The notes: a model not told the origin generated them from the letters alone. 64,000 nt of DNA from CAZRCZ01 sp964598765 (GCA_964598765.1 CAZRCZ010000024.1:1-64000), one strand, 5' to 3'; positions 8,332-17,327 are shown, numbered from the stretch's first letter. Translations and numbers: made by a program.

Positions 8332-10054
8332 CTTCCCTTCCGCAGAAGACGGAAAGGAAACCTCCCCGGAGATATCTTCTCCGGTTCATTCGCGCGACGT
8401 TCCGTTTGAATATCATCTTCTTTTTCTTCCGACCCTGCTTTGCCTCGCCGCCTTTTTGATTCCGGTGGCGCAAAGGCTGGACGCCGCGTTGCGGTTTCCT
8501 TATCAAATGGACGCGGAAGAAGGGTTTGTCTACTACCAAGCCGTCGAACTGCGCGACGGGAAATCCATTTATCACCATTTGGATCACGAGCCTTTTTTGG
8601 TCGGGAATTATCCCCCGCTTTTTCCGTGGATTCTTTCGCGGATGCTGACCTCTCGACGGTTTGGATTGCCGCTGGGGCGATTGGTTGTCGCCTTCTCCTC
8701 GTTTCTCATCGCTTGGTTGCTAGCCTATATCGTCCACGGACGAACGCGAAGAATTTTGCCGACCCTTTTGGCGCCGCTTCTCTTCTTGATAACATATGAA
8801 TTTCACAACTGGTCGGCGTTTTGCAGGGTGGATTTGCCGGCGTTGGCGTTCACGCTCGCGGGACTTGGCGTTTTCCTTAACGCGCAATCCCATGCGACGA
8901 CGGCTTGCTCGGCGCTTTTGTTTGTCCTAGCGGGCTACACGCGGCAAACGGCTATTCTCGCGCCGTTGGCTTGCATGGGGGCAATGGTTCTCCACGACCG
9001 CCGTCGAATGGTTTGGTTTCTCGTCCCTTATCTCGTCGCGGGGCTGGGAACGTTTCTTATCCTCAACCATCGCACGGGAGGGGAATTTTACCGCCACACG
9101 GTTCAATACAACCGCAACTTGGTGGATTGGCATCAATGGCGACTCGTGATGAAGAATGAAATTTGGCATTTTTACCGCGCCTGGATAACGGCGCTGATTG
9201 TGGGCGCGGCTTGTTTGGGTTTTGCAAAATTCGCGTCTAGACACGATTCGGGCGGATCGGTCGGAAAAGGCGCTTGGTTAAATCACGCGCGCGGAACCGT
9301 CGGACTATACTTCGCGCTGGCCGCTCTTTCGCTCGTCTCCTACGCCAAAGCGGGATCCGCTCCGAATTACGGATTGGAACCGCTTGCGGCGGCTTCGATC
9401 ATGGGAATGGAAACGTTGGGACGATTACTGGATTGGAGCGGAGGGGCGCGGTCGTGGCGGCGGCGTTGGGCGCGACTGGGCGTATTGTTCATCGGAGTCG
9501 GATTGCTTGTCCACGTAACTTGGCTCCACGGATTTGAGTTGGGCAAATTTCAACTGCGAGGACTGGCGCGCGACATGTTCAGCAGTCCCAATCCATCCGT
9601 CCTTGACCGCCAGCGGGGCAACGAAGCGCTGTTCATCGTCGAGACGACCGACGGGGAAGTCATGGGGGAATATCCCATCTTCTCTATTCTTGCAGGGAAG
9701 GCCGTGACTTATGAGCCGTTCATCATGTCGCGTCTGGCCGCGGAGGGAATGTGGGATCAGGAGAAGATTAACGACCAGATTCGCCACCGTCGGTACCGAC
9801 TGATCATTACTTCCCAAGACCTGCGCGGGCTGGAAAGAGGGGAGGCGCCCGGCCGATGGACTCCGATGATGGCGCAAACGATCTTGGATTGGTATCGGCC
9901 GGCCGGATTGATCGGAGGGAGCGATTGGAGAGGCCTTCCGCAAATTTATTACTTTTGGATTCCGATGGACGCCGCCACGCGAAGAAAAAAAGCGGAGGAG
10001 CAATTCAATGTTTCGGGACAGTCGCTCGACCCGGGCGTTCAGGATTTGAGTTGA
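8315..10054 (+). CDS. GT-C family membrane glycosyltransferase-like protein
   Basis: About 579 residues. After a 30-residue soluble head there are about ten hydrophobic segments. A large first loop with acidic residues (FPYQMDAEEGFVYYQAVE) is followed by HEPFLVGNYPPLFPWILSR, which fits the GT-C fold of dolichyl-phosphate-sugar-dependent transferases (PMT/ArnT/GT39 style). A soluble C-terminal domain follows. The acceptor is unknown; surface glycan or protein glycosylation is likely. The start is ATG 8315 or ATG 8324, both inside the end of truB, so translation is probably coupled. Two other GT-C-like proteins in the window (17673 and 51150) share the architecture but little obvious sequence. 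Confidence 0.75.
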   Translation: MNRMTDFPSAEDGKETSPEISSPVHSRDVPFEYHLLFLPTLLCLAAFLIPVAQRLDAALRFPYQMDAEEGFVYYQAVELRDGKSIYHHLDHEPFLVGNYPPLFPWILSRMLTSRRFGLPLGRLVVAFSSFLIAWLLAYIVHGRTRRILPTLLAPLLFLITYEFHNWSAFCRVDLPALAFTLAGLGVFLNAQSHATTACSALLFVLAGYTRQTAILAPLACMGAMVLHDRRRMVWFLVPYLVAGLGTFLILNHRTGGEFYRHTVQYNRNLVDWHQWRLVMKNEIWHFYRAWITALIVGAACLGFAKFASRHDSGGSVGKGAWLNHARGTVGLYFALAALSLVSYAKAGSAPNYGLEPLAAASIMGMETLGRLLDWSGGARSWRRRWARLGVLFIGVGLLVHVTWLHGFELGKFQLRGLARDMFSSPNPSVLDRQRGNEALFIVETTDGEVMGEYPIFSILAGKAVTYEPFIMSRLAAEGMWDQEKINDQIRHRRYRLIITSQDLRGLERGEAPGRWTPMMAQTILDWYRPAGLIGGSDWRGLPQIYYFWIPMDAATRRKKAEEQFNVSGQSLDPGVQDLS

Positions 10055-10533
10055 GTGCCAGCGGGAGAAGGCGTGGTCGGATCTTGGGGCTTCGGCGAGG
10101 CGTCGGGATGGGCGCCGGCGGGAACGCGCTTCATCTCAAAAGTCCCCGTGTAAAACTTGCTCGCGTATTGGCCGGTGAATTTTTCTCCGTCGGCTTGGCC
10201 GGACCAATGGAAGACGCCGCCGCTGGTCGCGCCCAAGTCCACGTCGCCGCCGAAGGCGACCTTATCCCCTTCGCGTTTGCCGAGTAGCTCGACCTTGTAG
10301 CTGGCCGTCTGGCCGAACTCCGCGACGAAAACCGCTTTCCATTGATTTCGCTCGGTCCGCTCGACGGTGCAGGTCAATTTGCCCCCCGGTTTTGGCATGT
10401 TGGTCAGATACCAATTTCCCTCCCACGCGCCGCTGACTGGATCCTTCCACCGCCACGCGGACAGCGTCGAGCAGGAAGCTGAGAGGAGTAGAAAAAGATA
10501 AAGAGAGATTCGGCGATAATTCATGCAGGTCAT
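10039..10533 (-). CDS. Small lipoprotein of unknown function
   Basis: 164 residues. MNYRRISLYLFLLLSASCS is a lipoprotein signal with a plausible lipobox (LSAS before Cys). The mature part is a beta-rich single domain: DPVSGAWEGNWYLTNMPKPG, KLTCTVERTERNQWKAVFVA and GVFHWSGQADGEKFTGQYAS. It resembles the many short exported proteins that begin with a W-x-G-x-W strand; the role is unknown. The start at 10533 is favoured by AGGAG 7 bases upstream. A Pro/Thr-rich tail ends the protein. It is convergent with, and overlaps by 16 bases, the glycosyltransferase gene. Confidence 0.75.
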   Translation of the reverse strand: MTCMNYRRISLYLFLLLSASCSTLSAWRWKDPVSGAWEGNWYLTNMPKPGGKLTCTVERTERNQWKAVFVAEFGQTASYKVELLGKREGDKVAFGGDVDLGATSGGVFHWSGQADGEKFTGQYASKFYTGTFEMKRVPAGAHPDASPKPQDPTTPSPAGTQLKS

Positions 10534-10615
10534 ATCAATTCTCCTATCAACTTTTGAGATTGCGTTGAGGTTGTCCTGAATCCACCCCTCAGCACGGCCC
10601 TGTTGAAAATGATGC

Positions 10616-10939
10616 TCATTCGGCAAACATTTGCTGGAGCGTTTGGAGAAGCATTCTCCGGCTTGACTGGTGCAACGAGCCGAGGCGGCGAAGTAACCGG
10701 GACTTATCCACCGTCCGAATTTGATCCAGCACCACCTGTCCCCGCTTGCCGCCAAATCGGCAGGAGACGCGCGTCGGATACATACGCTCCTGAGTTGACA
10801 TCGGAGCAATGATGATCTTCGAGAGATGTCGGTTCATTTCATCCGGTGATATTACAAGACAGGGACGGGTCTTTTGAATTTCGCTCCCTTTCCTCGGATC
10901 CAACCCAACGAGATATACCTCAAATCGTTGGACTACCAT
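10616..10939 (-). CDS. mazF: MazF/PemK-type mRNA interferase toxin
   Basis: About 107 residues. RFEVYLVGLDPRKGSEIQKT, then RPCLVISPDEMNRHL, IIAPMSTQ and GQVVLDQIRTVDKSRL follow the MazF fold exactly: the beta-1 to beta-2 loop with the conserved GSEIQKTRPC, and the D-Q-x-R-T/A-V-D segment. MazF toxins cut single-stranded mRNA at short sequences. The ATG at 10939 lies inside the last codons of the antitoxin gene (overlap), the usual arrangement for a co-translated pair. A GTG at 10945 is an alternative start. Confidence 0.9.
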   Translation of the reverse strand: MVVQRFEVYLVGLDPRKGSEIQKTRPCLVISPDEMNRHLSKIIIAPMSTQERMYPTRVSCRFGGKRGQVVLDQIRTVDKSRLLRRLGSLHQSSRRMLLQTLQQMFAE

Positions 10940-11190
10940 TTCCACTCAGTCAGATCCCACCGCGTTGGAGTTGGCGGATCCAGCAAGCGATCATCTCCCT
11001 TTTCCGCAGGGGCGCGGAATTGTTCCTCCCACCCCGCGCGGGGACTGTTCGAAGGCCGGATCAAGAGTCCGCCGGAGCGAAACGAAATTTCCACCTCTCC
11101 GGTTAGGCCGGAATGCTCCAATAGTGGTTTTGGAATACGAACACCGCGTGAATTGCCGATTTGGACAAGGTGAGTTCTAATTGTTTGCAT
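10933..11190 (-). CDS. mazE: MazE/AbrB-type antitoxin
   Basis: 85 residues from the ATG at 11190. MQTIRTHLVQIGNSRGVRIP begins a swapped-hairpin AbrB DNA-binding domain (VQIGNSRGVRIPKPLLEHSG, then VEISFRSGGLLIRP). The disordered C-terminal half, with acidic and tryptophan residues (PTRWDLTEWKW), is where MazE proteins neutralise MazF. It should repress its own promoter. The in-frame extension to 11274 is not needed by the domain. It overlaps mazF at its 3' end. Confidence 0.88.
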   Translation of the reverse strand: MQTIRTHLVQIGNSRGVRIPKPLLEHSGLTGEVEISFRSGGLLIRPSNSPRAGWEEQFRAPAEKGDDRLLDPPTPTRWDLTEWKW

Positions 11191-11237
11191 TAGACATTCC
11201 GCCGATACGGTAATTCCATTGTGATCACATTGGCTCG

Positions 11238-12614
11238 TCAAATCAATCGCTCTTTTTGAGGATCGAAAAGACAAACCTTATTCTCCCGATATGCCTTGAT
11301 GCTCAGCGCGATGGTCGTCATGACGCGATAACCGGCTTGGGCGTCGAGATTCGGGGTTTCGCGGGTGCGGATGCAGTGGAGAAAATTTTCCAGATGCGCG
11401 AGTGTCTCGTCGGGGGATTTCACCGTCTTGAGACGAATTTCCTTGATGACTTGCTTGCCCCCCGATTCCTGTTCGACGACCTCCGCTCCCCCGATCTCCT
11501 TGGCCTTTTGGGCGACGGCGTCCATGTAGGGACGCTCGGGCGTGGCAATGATCGTGTCTTTGTCGAACGTCAACGTCGCGTGCTCGCCGCGGATCGTTTC
11601 GAGGGTTTCAGTTTGGTTCCCCTCGGTGGAAAAGAGAAAGCCGGAAGATTCGTTTTCATAGTCGGCGGCAATGGTGAACGTGTCGGGAACTTCGCGGTCG
11701 AAGTGGACGTAATTGCCGCCGGTCGCCGTGACGCGCTTGGGAAACGGAAATCCGAGCGCGACCGACAGATGCGCCCACTGGTGATAAAGCAGATCGGTGG
11801 CGACGCCGCCCGAATAATCCCAGTATTTGCGGAAGCGGAAGAAACGCTCGCGGTCAAAGGGGCGGACGGGCGCGGGACCGAGCCACCGCCGCCAATCGAG
11901 CGTCTCCGGCGTGCAATCGTCGAACATCGTGTAATTCCAATCGCCGCCGGGGACGTTGCGGTTGTAGCCCGCCTGAAAATGAAGGAGCTTGCCGATCAGA
12001 CCGGTCTTGCCGTCGCCGATGAATTTGCGGGCTTGTTTCCATTTGTCGGTCGAGGCCGATTGCGCGCCGACGGCGAAGACGCGCTTCGTTTCTTTTTGAA
12101 AGGCGGCGACCTGCTTGGCTTCGTGCCAATGGAGCGTCATCGGCTTTTCGCAATAAACGTCCTTGCCGCAACGCATCGCATCCATCGAGATTGTCGCGTG
12201 CCAATGATCGGGTATGGCGAGCAGGACGGCGTCCACGTCGGGCGAAGTGATGACCTCTTCAAATTCGTGGACACACTTGCTCAATCCATACGCCGCCATC
12301 ATTTCCTTTTTTCGGCGGTCGTAGATTTCGCAAATCGTCGTTAGCTTGGCGTTTTGCGCCGGATCATTTTCGATTTTCTTGATGGCGGAAATGTAATCCT
12401 TGCCGCGCATTCCGAATCCGACGAGGGCGAAGTTAATGCGGTCGTTGGCGCCGAGGACGCGCGGCGGCGCGACGGAATAGGATTTGGCCGGGCGGAACGA
12501 CGCGCACGATTCCGCGCTTAACGCTCCGGCGGCGACAATCGCCGAACCTGAAAGACCGAGAAACTTGCGACGGGAAACCTCACAGGACGGGCGGTTGCTG
12601 TCGGAATCACGCAT
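11238..12614 (-). CDS. Tat-exported Gfo/Idh/MocA oxidoreductase
   Basis: 458 residues. The head has SRRKFLGLSGSAIVAAGAL, a twin-arginine signal, so the folded enzyme probably carries its NAD(P) into the periplasm. The Rossmann domain has NFALVGFGMRGKDY and the family EKP motif in DVYCEKPMTLHWHEAKQ. The C-terminal half is the alpha/beta substrate domain. These enzymes oxidise or epimerise sugars and polyols; the substrate is unknown. The start has AAGGAG 7 bases upstream. It is last in a minus-strand carbohydrate operon, after a 133-bp gap that holds a paired-arm repeat. The second family member (13770) lacks a Tat signal. Confidence 0.9.
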   Translation of the reverse strand: MRDSDSNRPSCEVSRRKFLGLSGSAIVAAGALSAESCASFRPAKSYSVAPPRVLGANDRINFALVGFGMRGKDYISAIKKIENDPAQNAKLTTICEIYDRRKKEMMAAYGLSKCVHEFEEVITSPDVDAVLLAIPDHWHATISMDAMRCGKDVYCEKPMTLHWHEAKQVAAFQKETKRVFAVGAQSASTDKWKQARKFIGDGKTGLIGKLLHFQAGYNRNVPGGDWNYTMFDDCTPETLDWRRWLGPAPVRPFDRERFFRFRKYWDYSGGVATDLLYHQWAHLSVALGFPFPKRVTATGGNYVHFDREVPDTFTIAADYENESSGFLFSTEGNQTETLETIRGEHATLTFDKDTIIATPERPYMDAVAQKAKEIGGAEVVEQESGGKQVIKEIRLKTVKSPDETLAHLENFLHCIRTRETPNLDAQAGYRVMTTIALSIKAYRENKVCLFDPQKERLI

Positions 12615-12640
12615 GGAACGGCTCCTTCTTCTCTCTGACA

Positions 12641-12724
12641 TTAACCACACAAGGCACAAAGCCACCAAGGGATACGGAGAATAGTCGTTCGTCTTACTTG
12701 GTGCCTTGGTGACTTGGTGGTGAA
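12641..12724. repeat. Paired-arm hairpin repeat (CACAGAG-type family)
   Basis: The left arm reads ACCACACAAGGCACAAAG, the right arm is its imperfect reverse complement (CTTGGTGACTTGGTGGT), with about 25 bases between. It sits between two operon genes. Confidence 0.8.
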
Positions 12725-12747
12725 CTTCCCTTGGTCAACGAGCGCCA

Positions 12748-13659
12748 TCAACCGCGTAGCTTAATGAGCAGATCGCGCCCGGCTTTCAGTCCGTCGCGCT
12801 CGGTCATGCGGTCCCCTTCGAACTCGACGCCGATCAGGCCGTGGAAGCCGTGCTTGTCCACGCAAATTTCCATCATCTTGGCGAAATCAATTTTGGTTTC
12901 GTTGCCGTCGGGGCCGAAGTCGTAGCATTTTGCGCTGACCGCCTTGGCGTAGGGCATCATCTTGTCCACGGCGTCGTAGCGATCCACGTTGGGCGGAAAA
13001 TTGCCGAAATCGGGCAACGTGCCGAAATGCAGGTTGTTGACCGCCTTCATCAAGCCGACGAGATGTTCGGGATACGACGAAATTCCGCCGTGGTTTTCGA
13101 TGATGACATTGAGGCCGCTTTGAACGCCGATCTCGACCAGCTTGCCGAACGTTTCCGTCGAGCGGTCAATGACTTCCTTGGCCTTGGCGGCGTCTTTTTC
13201 GGCTCCCCCTTCCGCGCCGTGCCAATTCACGCGGATCGAATGACATCCGAGATCGGACGCCATGTAAACCCACTTTTCGTGATTGCGGACCGCCTTGTCG
13301 CGCTCGGTTTTGTCCTTGTGGCCGAGCGAACCTTCGGCGTCGCACATGATCAGAGGTATCGTGATCTCGTATTTCTTGGCCTGACTTTTCCACTTGTTGG
13401 TGTATTCCTGCGTCGGCGATTCGAGCATCGTGTTGACGAGCGCCAATCCCTCGATCTGATATTCCTCGCGGAGAATTTTCGGCAGGTCAATCATCTTGAT
13501 CTTGCCGCCGAAGACCTCGCGGTGGAAGGTCCACCCGTCGCAGGAGATTTTGAAGTCGCGCTTGGCGGCGGCGGATGATTTTTCCGTCAGCCCCGCCAAA
13601 GCGGCGACACCCACCGTTGCTGAAGTCTTGAGAAAACTACGCCGATCTCGCAATTCCAT
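12748..13659 (-). CDS. Tat-exported sugar phosphate isomerase/epimerase-like TIM barrel
   Basis: About 303 residues, AP-endonuclease-2/xylose-isomerase-like barrel. DRRSFLKTSATVGVAALAG is a twin-arginine-like signal (RR-S-F-L-K). Barrel strands include IEGLALVNTMLESPTQEY, CHSIRVNWHGA and NVIIENHGGISSYPEH; the glutamate in the last and the later GLIGVEFEG are metal-ligand positions in this family. It probably isomerises or epimerises a sugar released outside the cytoplasm, alongside the neighbouring oxidoreductases. Start ATG 13659; an AGGAG lies 13 bases upstream, which is rather far, and ATG 13692 is the alternative. Confidence 0.85.
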   Translation of the reverse strand: MELRDRRSFLKTSATVGVAALAGLTEKSSAAAKRDFKISCDGWTFHREVFGGKIKMIDLPKILREEYQIEGLALVNTMLESPTQEYTNKWKSQAKKYEITIPLIMCDAEGSLGHKDKTERDKAVRNHEKWVYMASDLGCHSIRVNWHGAEGGAEKDAAKAKEVIDRSTETFGKLVEIGVQSGLNVIIENHGGISSYPEHLVGLMKAVNNLHFGTLPDFGNFPPNVDRYDAVDKMMPYAKAVSAKCYDFGPDGNETKIDFAKMMEICVDKHGFHGLIGVEFEGDRMTERDGLKAGRDLLIKLRG

Positions 13660-13688
13660 AATAGCCGTAAACTCCTGTTTTGAATGAT

Positions 13689-13765
13689 TCACGACGGAGA
13701 CACCGAGAGCAACTCACAACGCCAATCGCGTTGAGACAAACTTCTCTGTGTCTCTGTGGTGATTC
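13689..13765. repeat. Paired-arm hairpin repeat
   Basis: The left arm CACGACGGAGACACCGAGAG and the right arm CTCTGTGTCTCTGTGGTGA are imperfect reverse complements about 30 bases apart. It lies between two genes of the sugar operon. Confidence 0.8.
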
Positions 13766-13769
13766 TTCC

Positions 13770-15014
13770 CTATTTCGGTTTCCATTTCCCCTTCGCCACC
13801 GCCGGGATAAACGTGTCCAATCCTCTCGGCGGAAATTCGATGGTCTTGCCTTGCTCGGCGCTCATGTAGGCGGTCATGAGCAATTCCATGACTTCGACGC
13901 CGTCGTCGAACGTGAGACGGGGCGGCTCGCCCGACAAAAATGCCCGCGACATGTGGCGGTTTTCGGATTCGTAGCCGTATTCGGAGGCTTCGTTCGAGAC
14001 CAGCGGCATGACGCCGGTCTCGGCGTTTTGCTTCTCGACCAAATCCTCCCCCGACGGTCCCTGAACCGCCCGGCTGAAAAAAACCTTGAGACCGCTTTCC
14101 AGACTGTTCATCGAGCAGGAGTATTCGGGACCGAGAAGTTCGAGCGAGAGGCGCAATCCCGCGCCGACGAAACTCCACGAAGTCGTCAACTCGGAGATCA
14201 AGCGGTTTCCTTTTTCATCCTCATATTCGACCGTCGCGGCGGCGTAATCCTCGGCGGGTTTCTTGAGGTAATCCACTGCTTTGCCCATCATCTTGGAAAG
14301 TTTTTTCGCGTATTCGGGGCGCGACCATTTCAGGCAAGAGGTGTGCGCCGTCACGCGCAAGGGTCGGATCGAGCGGCGCGGCTTGCCCGGCTCGGTGAGC
14401 ATGTATCGCGCCACCTCGACCGAATGACACATCATGTCGTTCAGCACCCCGCCCCCCTGCAATTCCCCCTGCCAAAACCAAGGCATGTGCGGCCCGCTGT
14501 GCTCTTCGGCGGATCGCGCCAAATACGGGCGTCCGGCGAGTTTGGCTCCGCGCGCCCAAACGATGTCGCGCGCCCGATTGACCGGCGGCGCGAAAATTTG
14601 GTCTTCGAGATACCCGTGGTTCAATCCGGCTTTCTTGACCATCGCGGTGATTTTCTTGGCTTCGCCGACGTTGCGCGCCAGCGGTTTTTCGCAGGCGACT
14701 CCCTTAAGTGTCGCCTTGCCGCTTCGGACGGCGTCGCAAATTTCCGCGACGTTGGCGACGCGGGCGTGATTGGGTCCGCAAATCCAAATCGCCTCGATGG
14801 CGGGATCCGATGCCATTTCGGTGATCGAGCGGTAAGCCTTCGTCTCGCCGACGTCCAACTTCCGCGCAAACGCCGCCGTCTCCTCCGCGTGTTTCTTGTT
14901 GGGACTCCAAATCCCCCGCACGTCGGCGTCGCGCACGCCGACGAACGATTGAATGTGGAATTTGGTGATGAACCCGCTTCCGATGAATCCGATGCCGAGC
15001 CGTTTGTTGGACAT
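13770..15014 (-). CDS. Gfo/Idh/MocA oxidoreductase (cytoplasmic)
   Basis: 414 residues without a signal. IGFIGSGFITKFHIQSF is the nucleotide-binding loop and GVACEKPLARNVGEAKK is the EKP signature. The C-terminal domain runs from about residue 160 to the end, with LLGPEYSCSMNSLES typical of the family's substrate fold. Start ATG 15014 lies 5 bases after the stop of the permease gene, so the two are one transcript. It is probably an NAD(P)-dependent sugar dehydrogenase acting on what the permease imports; the substrate is unknown. Confidence 0.92.
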   Translation of the reverse strand: MSNKRLGIGFIGSGFITKFHIQSFVGVRDADVRGIWSPNKKHAEETAAFARKLDVGETKAYRSITEMASDPAIEAIWICGPNHARVANVAEICDAVRSGKATLKGVACEKPLARNVGEAKKITAMVKKAGLNHGYLEDQIFAPPVNRARDIVWARGAKLAGRPYLARSAEEHSGPHMPWFWQGELQGGGVLNDMMCHSVEVARYMLTEPGKPRRSIRPLRVTAHTSCLKWSRPEYAKKLSKMMGKAVDYLKKPAEDYAAATVEYEDEKGNRLISELTTSWSFVGAGLRLSLELLGPEYSCSMNSLESGLKVFFSRAVQGPSGEDLVEKQNAETGVMPLVSNEASEYGYESENRHMSRAFLSGEPPRLTFDDGVEVMELLMTAYMSAEQGKTIEFPPRGLDTFIPAVAKGKWKPK

Positions 15015-15019
15015 GATCG

Positions 15020-16333
15020 TTATACCACTTCGCTTTCTTCGGTCGCTTCGTCGAGAGTCAGAGACGCGACGCGATCTTTGGTTTCATCCCGGAAAAAAGC
15101 GGCGAATGCGACCGACGTGATCAGACCGATGGCCGAGAGCGTATACCACAATTTTGAATAATCCACGCTTCCTCCTTCCGGCGTGAAAAGTTCCTGCAAC
15201 TTGCCCGAGAGAAAACCGCCAAGCACGGGACCTCCGCCGAGGATGATGATGCCGAAAACCGTTTGCGCGGAATGTCGCACGTCGGCTTCGGCGATGCGAT
15301 CCACGTAAATAAAGGACGCGGCGAAGAAACAGGAGTAACAAAATCCGTGAAGGGCTTGACTGCAAACAATCAAGGGGACCGGAAGATCAACCGTTCCGAA
15401 GATTGCGTAACGCGCGAAATAAGCCATGCCTCCCACGAAGACGACCCACCGGAACCCCAATTTCTTCAGCATGAATCCAAGAGAGGTAATGACGATGATT
15501 TCGGCAAATTGGGCGACGGTCAGGACCGGACCGATTTTGCTGTCGGCGATGCCTAGATGCGAAAAGAATGGACCTGTTTGGAGAAAGTAAATCTGGTGGA
15601 TCGCGCTGATCGGAAGACTAGCCGCGACCAAAATGGCGAAGGATGGGCGCTTGAGAAGGGCAAAGGCTTTTGCAAAAGCCAGCGATTCGACCGCGTTTTT
15701 TTTGGGAGGCGTATGCGGAAGCAACAGACAAAACGCCGCGTAACCGAACGAAATGACGCCGGAAAACCGAAGCGAATCCACAAGACGGTGGGTCACTCCA
15801 TCAACCTCCGGACCAACGAGAAAGGGAGGCATCAATTGAAATTTCAAATCCTTCTGAAGCCAGATCATCGGAAAAATCCAACTCGCCACGATCCAGCCGA
15901 TGGTTCCCCAAACGCGAACGTAGGGAAATTCCTTGTTCGCGTCCTTCATGTGGGCGAAGGCGAGCGAGTTGGAAAGCGCCAAAGTGGGCGTATAGATCAC
16001 GCTATAGAGGATGGATAGAACCAACCACGCGCCGTAGGAACTTTGCGAAGCCGTGATCCATTTGACGATTCCACCGATTAAAAGAAGAAACGCCATGAAT
16101 CGCTCGGTGCTGAAATAGCGGTCGGCCAGTTGCCCGGCGATGAACGGAGCCGAGACCGCCCCGATGGAGCCGGCCAATCCGAGGATCATGCCGATTTGCG
16201 CTCCGCTAAACCCAAGCCCGCCTTCTTTGGAACTCGCTGAAAGAAACCGCGCGGCGACGGGCAACCACGCGCCCCAAACCATGTATTGAAGCAACATCAT
16301 AATGGAGAGCTTGGGATATTTCGGATTATCCAT
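15020..16333 (-). CDS. MFS permease, nucleoside:H+ symporter (NupG) type
   Basis: About 437 residues with about 12 helices. SIMMLLQYMVWGAWLPVAAR, IGMILGLAGSIGAVSAPFIA and PTLALSNSLAFAHMKDANKE with FPYVRVWGTIGWIVASW form the pattern of the NupG/XapB group. In PVC-like genomes these permeases commonly sit beside Gfo/Idh/MocA genes, as here, and then probably carry sugars or polyols. The start at 16333 has AAAGGA 7 bases upstream. It is the first gene of the operon running to 11238. Confidence 0.88.
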   Translation of the reverse strand: MDNPKYPKLSIMMLLQYMVWGAWLPVAARFLSASSKEGGLGFSGAQIGMILGLAGSIGAVSAPFIAGQLADRYFSTERFMAFLLLIGGIVKWITASQSSYGAWLVLSILYSVIYTPTLALSNSLAFAHMKDANKEFPYVRVWGTIGWIVASWIFPMIWLQKDLKFQLMPPFLVGPEVDGVTHRLVDSLRFSGVISFGYAAFCLLLPHTPPKKNAVESLAFAKAFALLKRPSFAILVAASLPISAIHQIYFLQTGPFFSHLGIADSKIGPVLTVAQFAEIIVITSLGFMLKKLGFRWVVFVGGMAYFARYAIFGTVDLPVPLIVCSQALHGFCYSCFFAASFIYVDRIAEADVRHSAQTVFGIIILGGGPVLGGFLSGKLQELFTPEGGSVDYSKLWYTLSAIGLITSVAFAAFFRDETKDRVASLTLDEATEESEVV

Positions 16334-16488
16334 GGAGGGGTCCTTTCGGCGAAAAATCTTTCCAGACCGCCGATGCAATACCAGCTTCGGAGGGAATTAT
16401 CAAGCGGACTCCGCCGAAGGAACGCCTTCAGGCGCATTTGACTCGCGTCACGGATTTGGCTATGGACGAATTTGGGAAGGGATTTTTT

Positions 16489-16520
16489 CATTAACCCCGC
16501 GATTGATCGCGGGGCTAATG
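16489..16520. repeat. CCCCGCGA hairpin repeat
   Basis: ATTAACCCCGCGA - TTGA - TCGCGGGGCTAAT, an almost perfect 13-bp stem. A longer copy lies at 59804-59841, and short flanking words (AAGCAAGATGCG) recur near both copies in opposite orientation. Confidence 0.8.
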
Positions 16521-16596
16521 GGAGTTCAATGCATCCGTGACGGAAGCAAGATGCGCCTGCGCGTTCAAGATTTGCGAGGAGCCAACGATTTGGCTT

Positions 16597-17058
16597 CTAT
16601 CGGGCTTTGCCGAGCGAGCGACTGACCATCCGCGAGAGAGGATTAAACCAACGGACTTCGGGAAATCTCACAAAATCGGCGTCGGCGGTGTGAACCACCG
16701 CACGATATTCAATCGCCAAGGAGGCAAGTTGAGCGTCGGTGACAAGGTTGCCCGCCGTTCCTACGCCCTCCAGCAGTTTCAGAGTTCGATCAACGTGGTC
16801 GGGACCGGGATCCAAAATTTGCGCCACCGGTCGAGCCAACCACGACCGAACATGATCGGCCGCTTCCACGGGCGTCATGGGATGGAGGAATACGCGCGGA
16901 TTTGTCGCCACGCGCACAAAACCAAAGATCACGATTTGGGGCAATCCTACGGCTTCCGCGCCGGACAAACAATCCATCCACCACTGCGCGGCTTTGCGAT
17001 GGAAAGACGAAGTCGAATCATGGGCATAGATGAGAAGATTGACGTCGGGAATAATCAT
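16597..17058 (-). CDS. vapC: VapC-type PIN-domain toxin
   Basis: 153 residues. MIIPDVNLLIYAHD opens a PIN domain with the first catalytic Asp at residue 5. A later acidic pair sits in NLVTDAQLASLAIEY and HTADADFVRF, near residues 107 and 126. VapC enzymes are Mg-dependent RNases that cut tRNA or rRNA. The ATG overlaps the stop of the antitoxin gene (ATGA), so they are co-translated. Another acidic residue of the usual four (Glu near residue 40) is less certain by eye. Confidence 0.88.
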   Translation of the reverse strand: MIIPDVNLLIYAHDSTSSFHRKAAQWWMDCLSGAEAVGLPQIVIFGFVRVATNPRVFLHPMTPVEAADHVRSWLARPVAQILDPGPDHVDRTLKLLEGVGTAGNLVTDAQLASLAIEYRAVVHTADADFVRFPEVRWFNPLSRMVSRSLGKAR

Positions 17059-17327
17059 GGCCGCGTTGAGCGTTTGTTCAGGCGCAAGAACGCTTCCGCC
17101 TCAAGCTCATCGGCCAGCTTGTTAAATCCGGCGGGGTCAATCCCGGGACGCAGACCCATTGGGCGCGCTTTAAGGACAAAGGGACGCGTTTTAGTTCGCG
17201 CGGGTTTCCCCGAAAGGGCCGACCGCAACGTCTCATTGATGGTATCCTTGAATCGTCTTTGCGAACGGTGCATTTCTTGGCGAAGCATCCGCTCAACGTC
17301 TTTGTCCAGTGTCACCGTTGTTCGCAT
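17055..17327 (-). CDS. Ribbon-helix-helix antitoxin (VapB-like)
   Basis: About 90 residues, start ATG 17327. RTTVTLDKDVERMLRQEMHR is the beta strand and first helix of an RHH DNA-binding domain, followed by SQRRFKDTINETLRSAL. The C-terminal 45 residues (PAGFNKLADELEAEAFLRL) would bind the VapC toxin. This matches type II antitoxins paired with PIN toxins. Confidence 0.82.
   Translation of the reverse strand: MRTTVTLDKDVERMLRQEMHRSQRRFKDTINETLRSALSGKPARTKTRPFVLKARPMGLRPGIDPAGFNKLADELEAEAFLRLNKRSTRP

Noticed and set aside
13680..15161. 493-residue plus-strand open frame
   Set aside because: Runs antisense through the Gfo/Idh/MocA gene and its repeat; composition is that of a reverse-strand shadow.
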